Shown here: in pieces, positions 55,497 through 64,000 of the stretch
Numbering within the stretch: position 1 is the first letter of the stretch
Layout of the letters: each line of letters starts with the position of its first letter
Source: Rhizobium herbae
GTDB lineage: Bacteria; Pseudomonadota; Alphaproteobacteria; Rhizobiales; Rhizobiaceae
Assembly (NCBI RefSeq): GCF_017873135.1
Contig: NZ_JAGGJV010000002.1
Span: 496,001 to 560,000 of the forward strand
Direction: 5' to 3'
DNA: 64,000 nt
Translations under genes and position numbers: made by a program
The notes under the pieces: model-generated
The model's input: only the letters and a program-made list of their open reading frames with translations
What the model was told of the DNA's origin: nothing
The model's database searches: none

Positions 55497-55525
55497 TTAT
55501 AAGAGCAAAGACCCGCAAAAGTCAA
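55497..55525 (-). promoter_or_regulatory. Probable housekeeping promoter of rpmH–rnpA–yidC
   Basis: On the minus strand TTGACT (55525–55520) and TTATAA (55502–55497) are exactly 17 bases apart. The start would lie near 55490, giving an untranslated leader of about 108 bases. Confidence 0.75.
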
Positions 55526-55797
55526 TTGCCGGAGCGGAAAAGCTGGGAATAGCCTGTTTTCGAGCGCGCCGGTCGCATCTCGTGCCACGCCGCGAAGATT
55601 TGTAATATTCAACTTACAATTGAAAATTAGAGTATGATAATGTAAGAATACAAACAAACTCCTAAAGCGGGAATATTAGAATTGTTCCATTCCGGGAAGA
55701 GGTTCGTTAACCATCGACGTCTTACTGTCCCTCCTAATATATGAGCCTGTCAGTTGCCACTTTCAGGCCCGTTGCCGGTTCCAAGGAGACGCGTTCC
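55526..55797. other. AT-rich intergenic region upstream of the second chemoreceptor
   Basis: The stretch 55590–55740 is much more AT-rich than its surroundings and must hold the promoter of the chemoreceptor gene, although no single −35/−10 pair stands out. ATTCAACTTACAATTGAAAATT near 55608 contains TTCAA facing TTGAA, a possible regulator site. Confidence 0.4.
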
Positions 55798-57813
55798 ATG
55801 AAAATTCGAGGCAAGATCAATCTCATTGTCGGCGTGATGAGCCTGATCGCGCTGTCCGTGACGGGCATGGCCCTGACCGTGATCACGCAATACAACGCAA
55901 GGCTCGTACAGTTCGACAATGCCTCGGATCGTGCCTTCAACGGCGAGCGCCTGAACCGCCTCGTCACCGGGGTGGTGATGGAAGCGCGCGGGATCTACGC
56001 GGCTCCGACGGCCGAGAAGTCGAAAAACTTCGCCGAGGGCCTGATGAAGAACCTTGGCAAGATCGATACTCTCTTGACCGAGTGGCGTCCGTTGATCCCG
56101 CAGGACCAGCTGCCGGCGTTCGACGCCGTCGTCAAGCGCGCGGCCGAATTCCGCACGTTCCGCACCGAGACGGCCCGCCTCAGCCAGGAGGTTTCGCCGC
56201 AGGCTGCCAACGAGCAGGGCAACAACGAGCTCAACCGGGCCAACCGGAAGGCCTTCCAGGCCGAGATCGACGCCGTCGTCGAAACCGACCGCGCGGCACT
56301 GGATGTCATTCAGGCAGAGGTGAGCGCCATCCAGCAGAAGATGATCCTGATCGTCCTTCTGACCGCCGGCTTCGGTCTTGTCATCGGCATCGGCACGGCC
56401 TTCTACATCGGCACGAAGGAACTGAGCCAGCCGATCCTCAAATTGACAGGAACGATGAAGCAGCTCGCCGACGGCGATCTCGATGCCGAGGTGCCCTTTG
56501 CCGGGCGCAAGGACGAGATCGGCGAGATGGCGAGCGCCGTCGAAGTCTTCAAGCGCAATGGCCTGGCCGTGCGCGAACTGAACGCGCAGGAAACCGCGCT
56601 GCGGGAAAAGAGCGCCGATCTCCAGTCGAGCATCGCGGTTGTCGTTTCGGCCGCCGCCGCCGGCGATTTTACCCAGCGGATCAACAAGGACTACGGCAAT
56701 GCCGATCTCAACCGGTTCGCCTCCAGCGTCAATGAACTGGTTGATGGCGTCGATAGCGGCGTCAACGAGACACGCCGCGTCATCGCCAGCCTTGCGGTTG
56801 GCGATCTCACCCAGAATATGAACGGCAAATTCCAGGGCGCCTTTGCCGAATTGCAGCAGAACGTCAACGAATCGCTGTCCACCCTGCAGAATACGCTGCG
56901 CGAAGTGCGCACCACGACGGACTCCATCAACGGCAACTCGACCGAGCTGCGGTCGGCGGCCGATGACCTGTCCAAGCGCACCGAACAGCAGGCCGCAGCG
57001 CTCGAGCAAACGTCCGCGGCGCTGGAGGAAATCACCGCGGCGGTCCGCAACTCGACCGATCGGGCTCAGGAAGCAACTGTCATGGTCACCGAGGCCAAGC
57101 AGAGTGCGGCGCAATCGGGCGAAGTCGTCCGCAACGCCGTCGATGCCATGGGCCGGATCCAGCAGGCCTCCAGCGAGATCGGCCAGATCACCAATGTGAT
57201 CGACGAAATCGCCTTCCAGACCAACCTGCTCGCACTGAATGCGGGTGTCGAAGCGGCCCGTGCCGGCGATGCGGGCAAGGGCTTTGCCGTCGTGGCACAG
57301 GAAGTCCGCGAGCTTGCCCAGCGCGCCGCAAGCGCTGCCAAGGACATCAAGGGCCTGATCGCGAAATCGGGCTCGGAAGTCGCAACCGGCGTCAAGCTGG
57401 TACAGGAGACCGGCCAGGTTCTCGGCCAGATCGAAACGCGGGTGTTGAGCATCAACGATCACATCCACTCGATCGCCATCGCGGCCCGGGAACAATCGAC
57501 CGGGCTCGGCGAGGTCAGCACCGCCGTCAACCAGATGGATCAGGTGACCCAGCAGAACGCCGCCATGGTCGAGGAAGCCAACGCCGCGACGCACAAGCTT
57601 TCGGCCGAAGCAGACAGCCTCGCCCGATTGATCTCGCACTTCAAGCTGGACGATGCCGCACCCCGCCGCGTTGCCGCCGCCCCGGTTCGCGAACATACCC
57701 GTCCTGTCGCGTCACCGGCCCGCAAGATAATGGGCACGGTCGCGCGCGCTTTCGGTGGTGGAGGAGCCTCGGCAAGCGCTGCCGTATCGAAGGACAATTG
57801 GGAAGAGTTCTGA
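55798..57813 (+). CDS. Methyl-accepting chemotaxis protein with short sensor and two HAMP-like segments
   Basis: The 671-residue chemoreceptor has a first span at about residues 8–31 and a periplasmic helical region to about 185, probably a four-helix bundle. The second span is about 185–208, followed by two HAMP-type segments (near 210–265 and 305–350). The signalling hairpin [20 protein letters not shown] is near residue 470. It ends in NWEEF, a CheR-binding type tether. ATG 55798 follows AAGGAG by nine bases; an ATG at 55741 would add 19 residues and has no ribosome site. The ligand is unknown. Confidence 0.96.
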   Translation: MKIRGKINLIVGVMSLIALSVTGMALTVITQYNARLVQFDNASDRAFNGERLNRLVTGVVMEARGIYAAPTAEKSKNFAEGLMKNLGKIDTLLTEWRPLIPQDQLPAFDAVVKRAAEFRTFRTETARLSQEVSPQAANEQGNNELNRANRKAFQAEIDAVVETDRAALDVIQAEVSAIQQKMILIVLLTAGFGLVIGIGTAFYIGTKELSQPILKLTGTMKQLADGDLDAEVPFAGRKDEIGEMASAVEVFKRNGLAVRELNAQETALREKSADLQSSIAVVVSAAAAGDFTQRINKDYGNADLNRFASSVNELVDGVDSGVNETRRVIASLAVGDLTQNMNGKFQGAFAELQQNVNESLSTLQNTLREVRTTTDSINGNSTELRSAADDLSKRTEQQAAALEQTSAALEEITAAVRNSTDRAQEATVMVTEAKQSAAQSGEVVRNAVDAMGRIQQASSEIGQITNVIDEIAFQTNLLALNAGVEAARAGDAGKGFAVVAQEVRELAQRAASAAKDIKGLIAKSGSEVATGVKLVQETGQVLGQIETRVLSINDHIHSIAIAAREQSTGLGEVSTAVNQMDQVTQQNAAMVEEANAATHKLSAEADSLARLISHFKLDDAAPRRVAAAPVREHTRPVASPARKIMGTVARAFGGGGASASAAVSKDNWEEF

Positions 57814-57842
57814 TCCGGTTGTCGTGTCGGGACCTGAATGAC

Positions 57843-57877
57843 AATCCCGCGGCGATCCGGTATCGCCGCGGGATTTT
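57843..57877 (+). terminator. Strong Rho-independent terminator after the second chemoreceptor
   Basis: AATCCCGCGGCGAT pairs exactly with ATCGCCGCGGGATT around a five-base loop, followed by TT. Confidence 0.92.
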
Positions 57878-57957
57878 GCATTTCGATCACGGCGACGTTT
57901 TTAACCGCGATCATTCGTTATTGGTTCCGGTGGCGCTTTCCTTCTAATGCTGCTGCG

Positions 57958-58782
57958 ATGAAACAGCACGATCAGAAAAGTCGGCATCCGAACGTGGAGA
58001 GCCATCGGCTAGTGCCAGCGGCGAACGCCGAGACCGCGGAGCATGCGCAGCCGGTTGTGCTGCGCCTCATGCCGCTGGTCCTGCTTGCCCTGGGCCTTGC
58101 CGCAGCCTACGGACTGGGGTGGCACCGCTATGTCTCTCTCGGTTGGCTGGCCGACCAGCGCGCAGTGCTGATGGACATGGTCGCGCGCTATCCGCTAAAG
58201 GCGGCGGCGCTGTTTTTTATCGTCTATGTCGTCGTTGTGGCCCTGTCGGTCCCGGCGGCTTCGGTGCTGACGATCTTTGCCGGTTTCCTGTTCGGCTGGT
58301 TGATGGGGGGCGTCATCGTCGTTATCGCTGCCACCATCGGCTCCTGCATTCTGTTTGCCGGCGCCCGCACGGTTTTCGGCGATATCCTGCGGCGGCGGGC
58401 AGGGCCGTTTCTCAGCCGTTTTTCCGACGGCTTTACCCGGAATGCCTTTGGCTACCTGCTGGTGCTGCGCCTAGCGCCGGTCTTTCCCTTCTTCGTGGTC
58501 AATATCGCCCCGGCTTTTTTCCCGGTCAGCCTGAGAACCTTTGCCTTTGCCACCGTCATCGGCATCATGCCCGGCACCTTTGCCTATACGTGGCTCGGCC
58601 GCGGCTGCGAACAGGTGATCGGGACTGCCGCGCAAGAGGGCAGATTGCTGATGCTGTCGGATTTCCTGACGCGGGAGCTGAGCTTCGCCTTCTCGGCGCT
58701 TGCCGTCATTGCCGCGCTGCCGCTGATCGTGCAATTTGTCCGCGAGAAAAGACAAGCGGCGGGCAATGTTGGAAAAGACTGA
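57958..58782 (+). CDS. TVP38/TMEM64 family (SNARE-associated/DedA-like) membrane protein
   Basis: The 274-residue protein has a 35-residue polar N-terminus and about six membrane segments. The family core is visible as FAGFLFGWLMGGVIVVIAAT and RLAPVFPFFVVNIAPAFFPV. Related proteins are thought to flip or carry lipids; no role is proven here. It overlaps the flavoprotein gene by 17 bases, so they are translated together, with the histidine kinase gene completing a three-gene operon. Confidence 0.9.
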   Translation: MKQHDQKSRHPNVESHRLVPAANAETAEHAQPVVLRLMPLVLLALGLAAAYGLGWHRYVSLGWLADQRAVLMDMVARYPLKAAALFFIVYVVVVALSVPAASVLTIFAGFLFGWLMGGVIVVIAATIGSCILFAGARTVFGDILRRRAGPFLSRFSDGFTRNAFGYLLVLRLAPVFPFFVVNIAPAFFPVSLRTFAFATVIGIMPGTFAYTWLGRGCEQVIGTAAQEGRLLMLSDFLTRELSFAFSALAVIAALPLIVQFVREKRQAAGNVGKD

Positions 58783-60211
58783 CGGCGTGACAACGATTCT
58801 TTCTCCCGACATCTGCGTGATCGGCGGCGGTTCGGCGGGGCTTTCGGTTGCCGCCGGCGCTGCCGCCTTCGGGGTGCCGGTCGTGCTGATCGAGCGCGGC
58901 CGCATGGGCGGCGATTGCCTCAATTATGGCTGTGTACCCTCCAAGGCGCTGATCGCCGCTGCCCGGCATGCGCATGCGGTGCGCAAGGCAGCCGAATTCG
59001 GCGTCATGGCCGGCGAACCCGTCATCGATTTCGAAAAGGTGCATGCGCATGTCCGCTCGGTGATCGATGCGATCGCGCCGAATGATTCGGTCGAGCGGTT
59101 CACTGCCCTGGGCGTCCGGGTCATCGAGGCCGACGCGCGCTTTGTCGACCGCGATACCGTATCGGCCGGCGGCTTCACGATCCGGGCACGCCGGTTCGTG
59201 ATCGCCACCGGCTCCTCGACCGTCATTCCGCCGATCCCAGGGCTTTCGGAAATCGACTACCTCACCAATGAGACGGTGTTCGACCTGACACGCCTGCCGG
59301 AGCATCTGGTGATCATCGGCGCTGGCCCGGTCGGCATGGAGATGGCGCAGGCGCACCGGCGGCTGGGGGCGAAGGTCACGGTCGTCGATGCGGGGCGTGC
59401 GCTTGCCAGACAAGACCCGGAACTGACGCGCATCGTGCTCGACCGGTTGCGCGGCGAAGGCATTGAGATTCTGGAAGATACCCGCATTCTGGCTGTGGAA
59501 AAGACCGGGCAGGGACTGAGACTACACTGCGAAAATCGGGATGGGCCGCTCACAGTGGAGGGCAGCGCCCTGCTTCTCGCCACGGGGCGCAAGGGCAATA
59601 CCGCCGGGCTTGGCCTCGAGACGGCTAATATCGCCGTGACGGCAACCGGCATAGCGGTCGATGCCAGCCTGCGCACCGGCAACCGCCGCGTCTATGCGAT
59701 CGGCGACGCGGCCGGCGGGCTGCAATTCACCCATGCCGCCAATTATCATGCCGCGCTCGTGCTGCGCGAAATCCTGTTCCGGCTGCCGGCGCGGGAAAAC
59801 CGCGCCATCGTTCCCCGCGCCACCTTTACCGATCCGGAGATAGCGTCTGTCGGCCTTGACGAGGACGAGGCGCGCAAGCGGCATGGGACGGTGGCTGTCC
59901 TGCGCTGGCCCTATGCCGAAAACGACCGCGCCCAGGCGGAGCGCGCCACCGCAGGTTTGATCAAGATCGTGGCCGGCCGGCGCGGGAAGATTCTCGGCGT
60001 CGGTATCGTCGGCGCCGGCGCGGCCGAGATGATCAACATGTGGTCGGTGCTAATCGCCAATGGCCAGGCACTTCGCCATGTGCGCAGCGCCGTCGCACCC
60101 TATCCGACCATGACGGAGATTGGAAAACGGGCCGTCATCGCCTATTATGCGCCCCTAACGCGAACGCCGTTCGTCCGGGCTGTCATCCGGCTGTTGCGGC
60201 GTTTCGGCTAA
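58766..60211 (+). CDS. FAD-dependent disulfide oxidoreductase (lipoamide dehydrogenase/mercuric reductase-like)
   Basis: The 481-residue flavoprotein has an FAD fold (DICVIGGGSAGLSVAAGAAA), the redox-active disulfide GGDCLNYGCVPSK and the NAD(P) fold (HLVIIGAGPVGMEMAQAHRR). The C-terminal dimer domain reads APYPTMTE where classic enzymes have HAHPTxSE, so the catalytic His is absent. It is therefore probably not a lipoamide dehydrogenase. This subgroup often travels with TVP38 proteins, as here. ATG 58766 overlaps the preceding gene. Confidence 0.9.
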   Translation: MLEKTDGVTTILSPDICVIGGGSAGLSVAAGAAAFGVPVVLIERGRMGGDCLNYGCVPSKALIAAARHAHAVRKAAEFGVMAGEPVIDFEKVHAHVRSVIDAIAPNDSVERFTALGVRVIEADARFVDRDTVSAGGFTIRARRFVIATGSSTVIPPIPGLSEIDYLTNETVFDLTRLPEHLVIIGAGPVGMEMAQAHRRLGAKVTVVDAGRALARQDPELTRIVLDRLRGEGIEILEDTRILAVEKTGQGLRLHCENRDGPLTVEGSALLLATGRKGNTAGLGLETANIAVTATGIAVDASLRTGNRRVYAIGDAAGGLQFTHAANYHAALVLREILFRLPARENRAIVPRATFTDPEIASVGLDEDEARKRHGTVAVLRWPYAENDRAQAERATAGLIKIVAGRRGKILGVGIVGAGAAEMINMWSVLIANGQALRHVRSAVAPYPTMTEIGKRAVIAYYAPLTRTPFVRAVIRLLRRFG

Positions 60212-60221
60212 GACGACGGAA

Positions 60222-61712
60222 ATGCAGGACATGACGACAGGCACCACAGAAACCACGGTCGTTCAAAAGCAGCCGGCACGCGCCGGCTTCTTTCGTGGCC
60301 TTTCTGGCAAGCTGCTGCTTTTGACCGTGTTCTTCGTCATGCTCGCCGAAGTGCTGATCTTCGTGCCCTCGGTCGCCAACATGCGCATCCGCTGGCTGGA
60401 GGACAGGCTGAATACGGCGGCGGCGGCCGGTGTCGTGGTCGATGGCCTGCAGGGTGTGCAGCTCTCCCGTCCCGTGCAGGAGGAAACCCTGATGGCGACC
60501 GGCACCAAGGCGATCGTGCTCAGGCGCAAGGACGAATCGCGGCTGATCGCGGCGGAAGACATGCCGCCGCAGGTCGACGCGCAGTACGACGTCGCCGCCA
60601 TGACGCCGGTCACAGCGATCTGCGATGCCTTCGACACGCTGCTGTTCGGCGGCGACAAGGTCGTGCGGATCTATGGGCCGGTCGGCGACAGCGACGCGAT
60701 CATCGAGGTGGTGATGGAAGATGCGAGCCTGCGCAAGGCGATGCTGATCTATTCGCGCAACGTGTTCTTCCTGTCGATTGTCATCTCGCTGTTTACCGCC
60801 ACCTTGATTTTCCTGGCGATCAACCGGCTGATGATCGTGCCGATCCGGCGGATGACCACCAACATGCAGGACTTTTCCGCCGAACCGTCCGATCCCGCCC
60901 GCGTGCTGGAGCCGGCGCCGGGTCGCGACGAACTCGCCGTCGCCGGCCAGCATCTGTCGGCCATGCAGCAGCAGTTGCAAAAGACGCTGAAGCAGCAGAA
61001 GAACCTTGCCGATCTCGGTCTTGCCGTTTCGAAGATCAATCACGACATGCGCAATATCCTGGCGTCGGCGCAGCTGATCTCCGACCGTCTCGCCGATGTC
61101 GACGATCCGATCGTCAAGCGCTTCGCACCGACGCTTCTGCGCACCATCGACCGCGCCGTCGGCTATACCACGGAAGTGCTCTCCTACGGCCGGACGACCG
61201 AGCCGGAACCGCATCGCCGCTTCGTCAAGCTGCGGCCGCTGGTGAGCGACGTCGGCGAGATGCTGGCGATCGACCCGAATGCCGGTATCGAGTTTCATAT
61301 CCAGATTCCCGACGACCTGCAGATCGACGCCGACAGCGAGCAGCTGTTTCGCGTCGTCCACAATATCTGCCGCAATGCCGTACAGGCGCTGATGAACGAT
61401 CACGCCGATGGCGGCTCTCCCCGCACGATCAGCGTCTCGGCCATGCGCACCGGCAGCGTCGTCAGCATCTCCGTCGATGATACCGGCCCCGGCATGCCGC
61501 CCAAGGCGCGCGAGAACCTGTTTGCCGCCTTTCGGGGCTCGGCCCGCTCGGGCGGCACAGGCCTCGGGCTCGCCATCGCCCGCGAACTGGTGCTTGCCCA
61601 TGGCGGCACGATCGCGCTTGTCGAAAAACCGACGCCGGGAACGCTTTTCCGCATCGAGCTGCCCGATCGGCCTGTGCCTCTCGACGCCTTCCGCTCCAAG
61701 GCCTGGCACTGA
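60222..61712 (+). CDS. Membrane-bound sensor histidine kinase
   Basis: The 496-residue kinase has spans at about residues 30–50 and 180–202 with a 130-residue periplasmic sensor between them, then HAMP. The HisKA motif VSKINHDMRNILASA carries His274. The ATP domain has NICRNAVQALMND (N box), DDTGPGMP and GTGLGLAIARELVLAHGG. It ends the TVP38–flavoprotein operon, ten bases after the flavoprotein stop. No response regulator is adjacent. The signal is unknown. Confidence 0.93.
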   Translation: MQDMTTGTTETTVVQKQPARAGFFRGLSGKLLLLTVFFVMLAEVLIFVPSVANMRIRWLEDRLNTAAAAGVVVDGLQGVQLSRPVQEETLMATGTKAIVLRRKDESRLIAAEDMPPQVDAQYDVAAMTPVTAICDAFDTLLFGGDKVVRIYGPVGDSDAIIEVVMEDASLRKAMLIYSRNVFFLSIVISLFTATLIFLAINRLMIVPIRRMTTNMQDFSAEPSDPARVLEPAPGRDELAVAGQHLSAMQQQLQKTLKQQKNLADLGLAVSKINHDMRNILASAQLISDRLADVDDPIVKRFAPTLLRTIDRAVGYTTEVLSYGRTTEPEPHRRFVKLRPLVSDVGEMLAIDPNAGIEFHIQIPDDLQIDADSEQLFRVVHNICRNAVQALMNDHADGGSPRTISVSAMRTGSVVSISVDDTGPGMPPKARENLFAAFRGSARSGGTGLGLAIARELVLAHGGTIALVEKPTPGTLFRIELPDRPVPLDAFRSKAWH

Positions 61713-61847
61713 CCGGCAGGCTCTTGCAACGCCCGTCAGTGCCGGCGAACCGGACCTGTGGACAGGTTTGACGCAGGAATCCATCCACAGTTTCAAGGGT
61801 ATAAGAACGCCCCTCTGTCAAAAAAGAAGTTTTTCGCGCAAATTCGC

Positions 61848-61876
61848 TTGCATTCCCCGGTCGGACGTTTTAGAGG
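61848..61876 (+). promoter_or_regulatory. Candidate promoter of tRNA-Arg
   Basis: TTGCAT (61848–61853) and TAGAGG (61871–61876) are 17 bases apart; the start would lie about 28 bases before the tRNA. Confidence 0.45.
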
Positions 61877-61910
61877 ATCGCCACGCAAGCGGTTGACACC
61901 GCAGCAAGTT

Positions 61911-61987
61911 GCACCCGTAGCTCAGCTGGATAGAGCACCAGACTACGAATCTGGGGGTCGGGCGTTCGAATCGCTCCGGGTGCACCA
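61911..61987 (+). tRNA. tRNA-Arg (anticodon ACG)
   Basis: A complete 77-base cloverleaf: acceptor GCACCCG pairs with CGGGTGC, the D arm has AGCTCAGCTGGATAGAGC, and the anticodon stem CCAGA/TCTGG holds loop CTACGAA with anticodon ACG at 61945–61947. The T arm has GTTCGAATC, and the encoded end is ACCA. A34 would be converted to inosine by TadA, so it reads CGU, CGC and CGA. A T-rich run follows directly. Confidence 0.98.
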
Positions 61988-62199
61988 TTTTTCTTTTCAA
62001 ATAAAGCAATATCTTACGCCAGCAGTGCTGCGGCCTGCGCAGGGGCTGGAGCTGGTGATAAGCAATGCGTAAGTAGGGCGGTGGTAAGCCAATAGCGAGT
62101 ACCGTTGTCGTGGTGCGACCTTGCAGATAAGTGCCAGTTTTGGCACCCCAGATAAAAAATGCTAACTCGTCCCTTTATCCATCCAGCGCGTAGCATCGT

Positions 62200-62967
62200 T
62201 CAATTGGCAGGGAGTGATTCCACCAGCTGGATGACAGACGAGCGTTTCCATACAATTCCGATATCGGATTCTGGGTGTATCCTTCCACTGTAGACACCAA
62301 AAAATTCCAATACTGGTCCATTCATCATGGCAGCTTTGTATTCTCCAGTCTTGAAATTGATCATTCCGCTGGGTCGAAACGCAAGAACTGGCGATCCTGA
62401 CATTCCCGGCCGCCCACGGCAGTCAACAAGGAAGCGAGGGAGATCTTCAAAATCCAGTTCAATTTCTGATGCGACGTAGCCCGATACCCAAATCGCGCTT
62501 TGTGCCGCTCCCTTCATGCCAAACGGAAAGCCGACGATGCTTAATGTTTCTGATGGACGCAGCAACATTTCTCGTTCTGGAGGGCTTAATGAGTAGGCGA
62601 CAACATGAGCATCTTGCGGAAAAGGACACGCGATCGCCACGATGTCGGCCGCTTTGCCCAAAGTGGGGTGCTCGTGCCAAAGTGGTTGCTCGTCATCGTC
62701 GAGAAGTCGAATCGTCGTGTTCGTCCAAGTTCCAAATTTATAGCGACAAGGAAACCAAACAACCATCCTATCTGGGACGCCGCCGTGATCATACAGCGGT
62801 TGATCATCATCCTGGCGCCTACCCGTAACATTATGCCTGTTCGTGATGAGCACGGGGCCGTTCCTCCCTGTCACGGTGAATGCGGTCCCTTTGGAAATGG
62901 AGGTCTCTCCAAAATACATTTCGATGAAATATGACTGGAAAGATGGCGCGCTAAGATTTTGGGACAT
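62200..62967 (-). CDS. Trypsin-like serine protease domain protein
   Basis: The 255-residue protein has the trypsin-fold catalytic triad: His in ITNRHNVTG, Asp in KAADIVAIACP and Ser in RPGMSGSPVLAF. There is no signal peptide or PDZ domain, so it is a stand-alone cytoplasmic protease-like protein. ATG 62967 follows a GGAA; an in-frame TTG 18 bases upstream is less likely. The gene is AT-richer than its neighbours and lies directly beyond a tRNA gene, which suggests it was acquired. Proteins of this kind occur in some defence loci, but no partner is seen. Confidence 0.82.
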   Translation of the reverse strand: MSQNLSAPSFQSYFIEMYFGETSISKGTAFTVTGRNGPVLITNRHNVTGRRQDDDQPLYDHGGVPDRMVVWFPCRYKFGTWTNTTIRLLDDDEQPLWHEHPTLGKAADIVAIACPFPQDAHVVAYSLSPPEREMLLRPSETLSIVGFPFGMKGAAQSAIWVSGYVASEIELDFEDLPRFLVDCRGRPGMSGSPVLAFRPSGMINFKTGEYKAAMMNGPVLEFFGVYSGRIHPESDIGIVWKRSSVIQLVESLPAN

Positions 62968-63074
62968 ATAAGTTCCAATTTTCAATATCGGAGGGAGGCG
63001 TGCGGGATCAACATATGCTTGTGTAGCTGCAGATAGATTTTGTATTCACCCCAAATTTCTGTCACCAATCCCCA

Positions 63075-63317
63075 TTATGACTTGCGTCGCAAAGCCTCGA
63101 TCAACGTGCGTGTCTTGCCCGTTGCATAGACAATGTCTTCGTGTTCGAGATGCACGGTGATCTCGACGTCTTTCCAGCCGGCCCCATTGTCGCGGGCGAA
63201 GATCACGGCCTCTTCCAGCGATGCGAAGACCGAGGCCTCAGTCCCGGCAACCCAGAACTGCACCGAGCATTCCGCATCTGCATAATTGGTCAGTGCCTTG
63301 ATCGGATCGAAAGCCAT
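63075..63317 (-). CDS. Small conserved hypothetical protein
   Basis: The 80-residue soluble protein starts MAFDPIKALTNYADAE and has a small alpha/beta pattern (VQFWVAGTEASVFASLEEAV, then DVEITVHLEHEDIVYATGK). I do not recognise a named family. ATG 63317 follows GGAGAA; the frame runs 138 bases further upstream but with unlikely composition. It lies between the protease and DUF1810 genes on the same strand. Confidence 0.7.
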   Translation of the reverse strand: MAFDPIKALTNYADAECSVQFWVAGTEASVFASLEEAVIFARDNGAGWKDVEITVHLEHEDIVYATGKTRTLIEALRRKS

Positions 63318-63481
63318 GTCGTTCTCCGGCGATTTAGGTCGTGGTTGGCCCGGCGACTGAGCGTCGGCAAAGTGTCTATAGCGGGAAAAAACGGCCCAGT
63401 CTCCCGGTATGACCGTCAATACATAGCCCATGCCCGTGCCGGTTCTGCACGCCATGCCGGCACCCGAGGCTCACTGTCCGG

Positions 63482-63910
63482 CTAGCCGCCCGCCAGAATT
63501 TGCAGCGTCCGATGATCGGCCTCGCCGCCGAAATAGCGATCAAGCGCGGCCCTGAACGGCTCCGGGTCGGTTGCGGCCTGCCGAAACAGCGTCATGGACG
63601 AGCGCAGCTTCATGTCGTCGGGCGAGCCGAAGATCTGGTGCGCGGTGCGATTGCGCACGGCGTTGATGGTGCGTGTGCATTGGACAAGGCGGCCGCCGAG
63701 CAGCGGATGCGCCAGATAGGCGCGGGCCTCTTCCAGCGAGGAGATGGCAAAGCGAAGCGCGGTCGGCGAATGGCCAAGGCCGGCAAGCTGCGGAAAGATG
63801 AACCACATCCAGTGGCTCTCCTTGCGCCCATGTTCCAGTTCGCGAAGGGCGGTCTCGTAGACCGGTTCCTGCGCCTCGATGAAGCGGGAGAGGCGATATG
63901 GATCGTTCAT
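63482..63910 (-). CDS. DUF1810 family protein
   Basis: The 142-residue protein matches DUF1810 (RFIEAQEPVYETALRELEHG, then KESHWMWFIFPQLAGLGHSP and AHQIFGSPDDMKLRSSMTLF), a family also called calpastatin-like in some annotations. It is a small soluble helical protein of unknown function. ATG 63910 was chosen over an upstream frame because it gives MNDPYRLSRF, the usual start. Confidence 0.9.
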   Translation of the reverse strand: MNDPYRLSRFIEAQEPVYETALRELEHGRKESHWMWFIFPQLAGLGHSPTALRFAISSLEEARAYLAHPLLGGRLVQCTRTINAVRNRTAHQIFGSPDDMKLRSSMTLFRQAATDPEPFRAALDRYFGGEADHRTLQILAGG

Positions 63911-63935
63911 ACGCGGTACCTCCGAACATCCGGGG

Positions 63936-63972
63936 AAAGGGTCGCGCCGGAATTTCGGCGCGACCCTTTTTT
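63936..63972. terminator. Strong hairpin terminator
   Basis: AAAGGGTCGCGCCG pairs with CGGCGCGACCCTTT around a six-base loop, with a T-run on the plus side and TTT on the minus side. It directly follows the stop of the partial minus-strand gene entering from the right. Confidence 0.85.
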
Positions 63973-64000
63973 CTACCACTTCTGGTGAACGTGAACCTTG
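63973..64000 (-). CDS. 3' end of a gene continuing beyond the window
   Basis: On the minus strand the last codons read KVHVHQKW followed by TAG, directly before a strong hairpin. This looks like the true C-terminus of a gene whose body lies beyond base 64000. The product cannot be named from eight residues. Confidence 0.4.

Noticed and set aside
58766-60211. Lipoamide dehydrogenase of a 2-oxoacid dehydrogenase complex
   Set aside because: There are no E1/E2 genes nearby, and the C-terminal His-Glu motif is altered to APYPTMTE.
61960-64000. Integration site at the 3' end of tRNA-Arg
   Set aside because: No second copy of the tRNA 3' end and no integrase gene were found downstream within the window.

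Overview
The window looks like chromosome from a member of the Rhizobiaceae (Rhizobium/Agrobacterium-type Alphaproteobacteria). The evidence is G+C-rich DNA, the lnt–PraR/PhrR-type regulator–metK–trmB block, an Hsp20–DUF1150 pair with a ROSE-like leader, and the minus-strand order rpmH, rnpA, yidC, engB, argB, HAD nucleotidase, dapD, DUF805, dapE that faces def, fmt and truA. Short palindromic repeats of a kind common between rhizobial genes are also present. No prophage, CRISPR array or intact insertion sequence was seen.

Layout. 1–4.1 kb: lnt (5' end missing), PraR-like regulator, metK and trmB on the plus strand. 4.1–11.4 kb: DUF1150 and Hsp20 with a candidate RNA thermometer, a divergent nucleoside hydrolase, a small membrane protein with a repeat tail, a chemoreceptor, ribokinase and rmuC. 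11.5–16.3 kb: def, a FitAB/VapBC-type toxin-antitoxin pair, fmt and truA, then a membrane protein and dapE on the opposite strand. 16.3–34.3 kb: an accessory stretch with repeats, a GreA-like factor and an eleven-gene catabolic cluster that resembles hydroxyproline (hyp) loci. The cluster has a GntR regulator, ProC-like reductase, amino-acid ABC transporter, DapA-family lyase, FAD oxidase, aldehyde dehydrogenase, proline-racemase-family protein and two SDRs. It is followed by a class III cyclase, a methyltransferase remnant, an atypical SDR with a divergent AraC regulator, and a GAF histidine kinase. 34.3–55.4 kb: the dapD, HAD, argB, engB, yidC, rnpA, rpmH backbone, with accessory genes between members (LOG-like protein, PPOX-like protein, PepSY protein, RtcB, EF-hand protein, fatty acid hydroxylase, EamA transporters, ECF sigma/anti-sigma/fasciclin, exported MsrB, LysR). 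55.4–64 kb: a second chemoreceptor, a TVP38–flavoprotein–histidine kinase operon, tRNA-Arg(ACG), an orphan trypsin-like protease, two small proteins and the 3' end of one more gene.

How it fits together. The backbone makes lysine/peptidoglycan precursors (dapD, dapE) and arginine (argB), formylates and deformylates initiator methionine (fmt, def), modifies tRNA (truA, trmB), inserts membrane proteins (yidC) and assembles ribosomes (rpmH, engB). The accessory genes add nutrient capture, stress response and signalling. The features most worth following are the hyp-like cluster with a Ser/Cys-type racemase-family enzyme, the ROSE-like leader, the toxin-antitoxin pair with its long palindrome between def and fmt, and the SDR that lacks its catalytic tyrosine.
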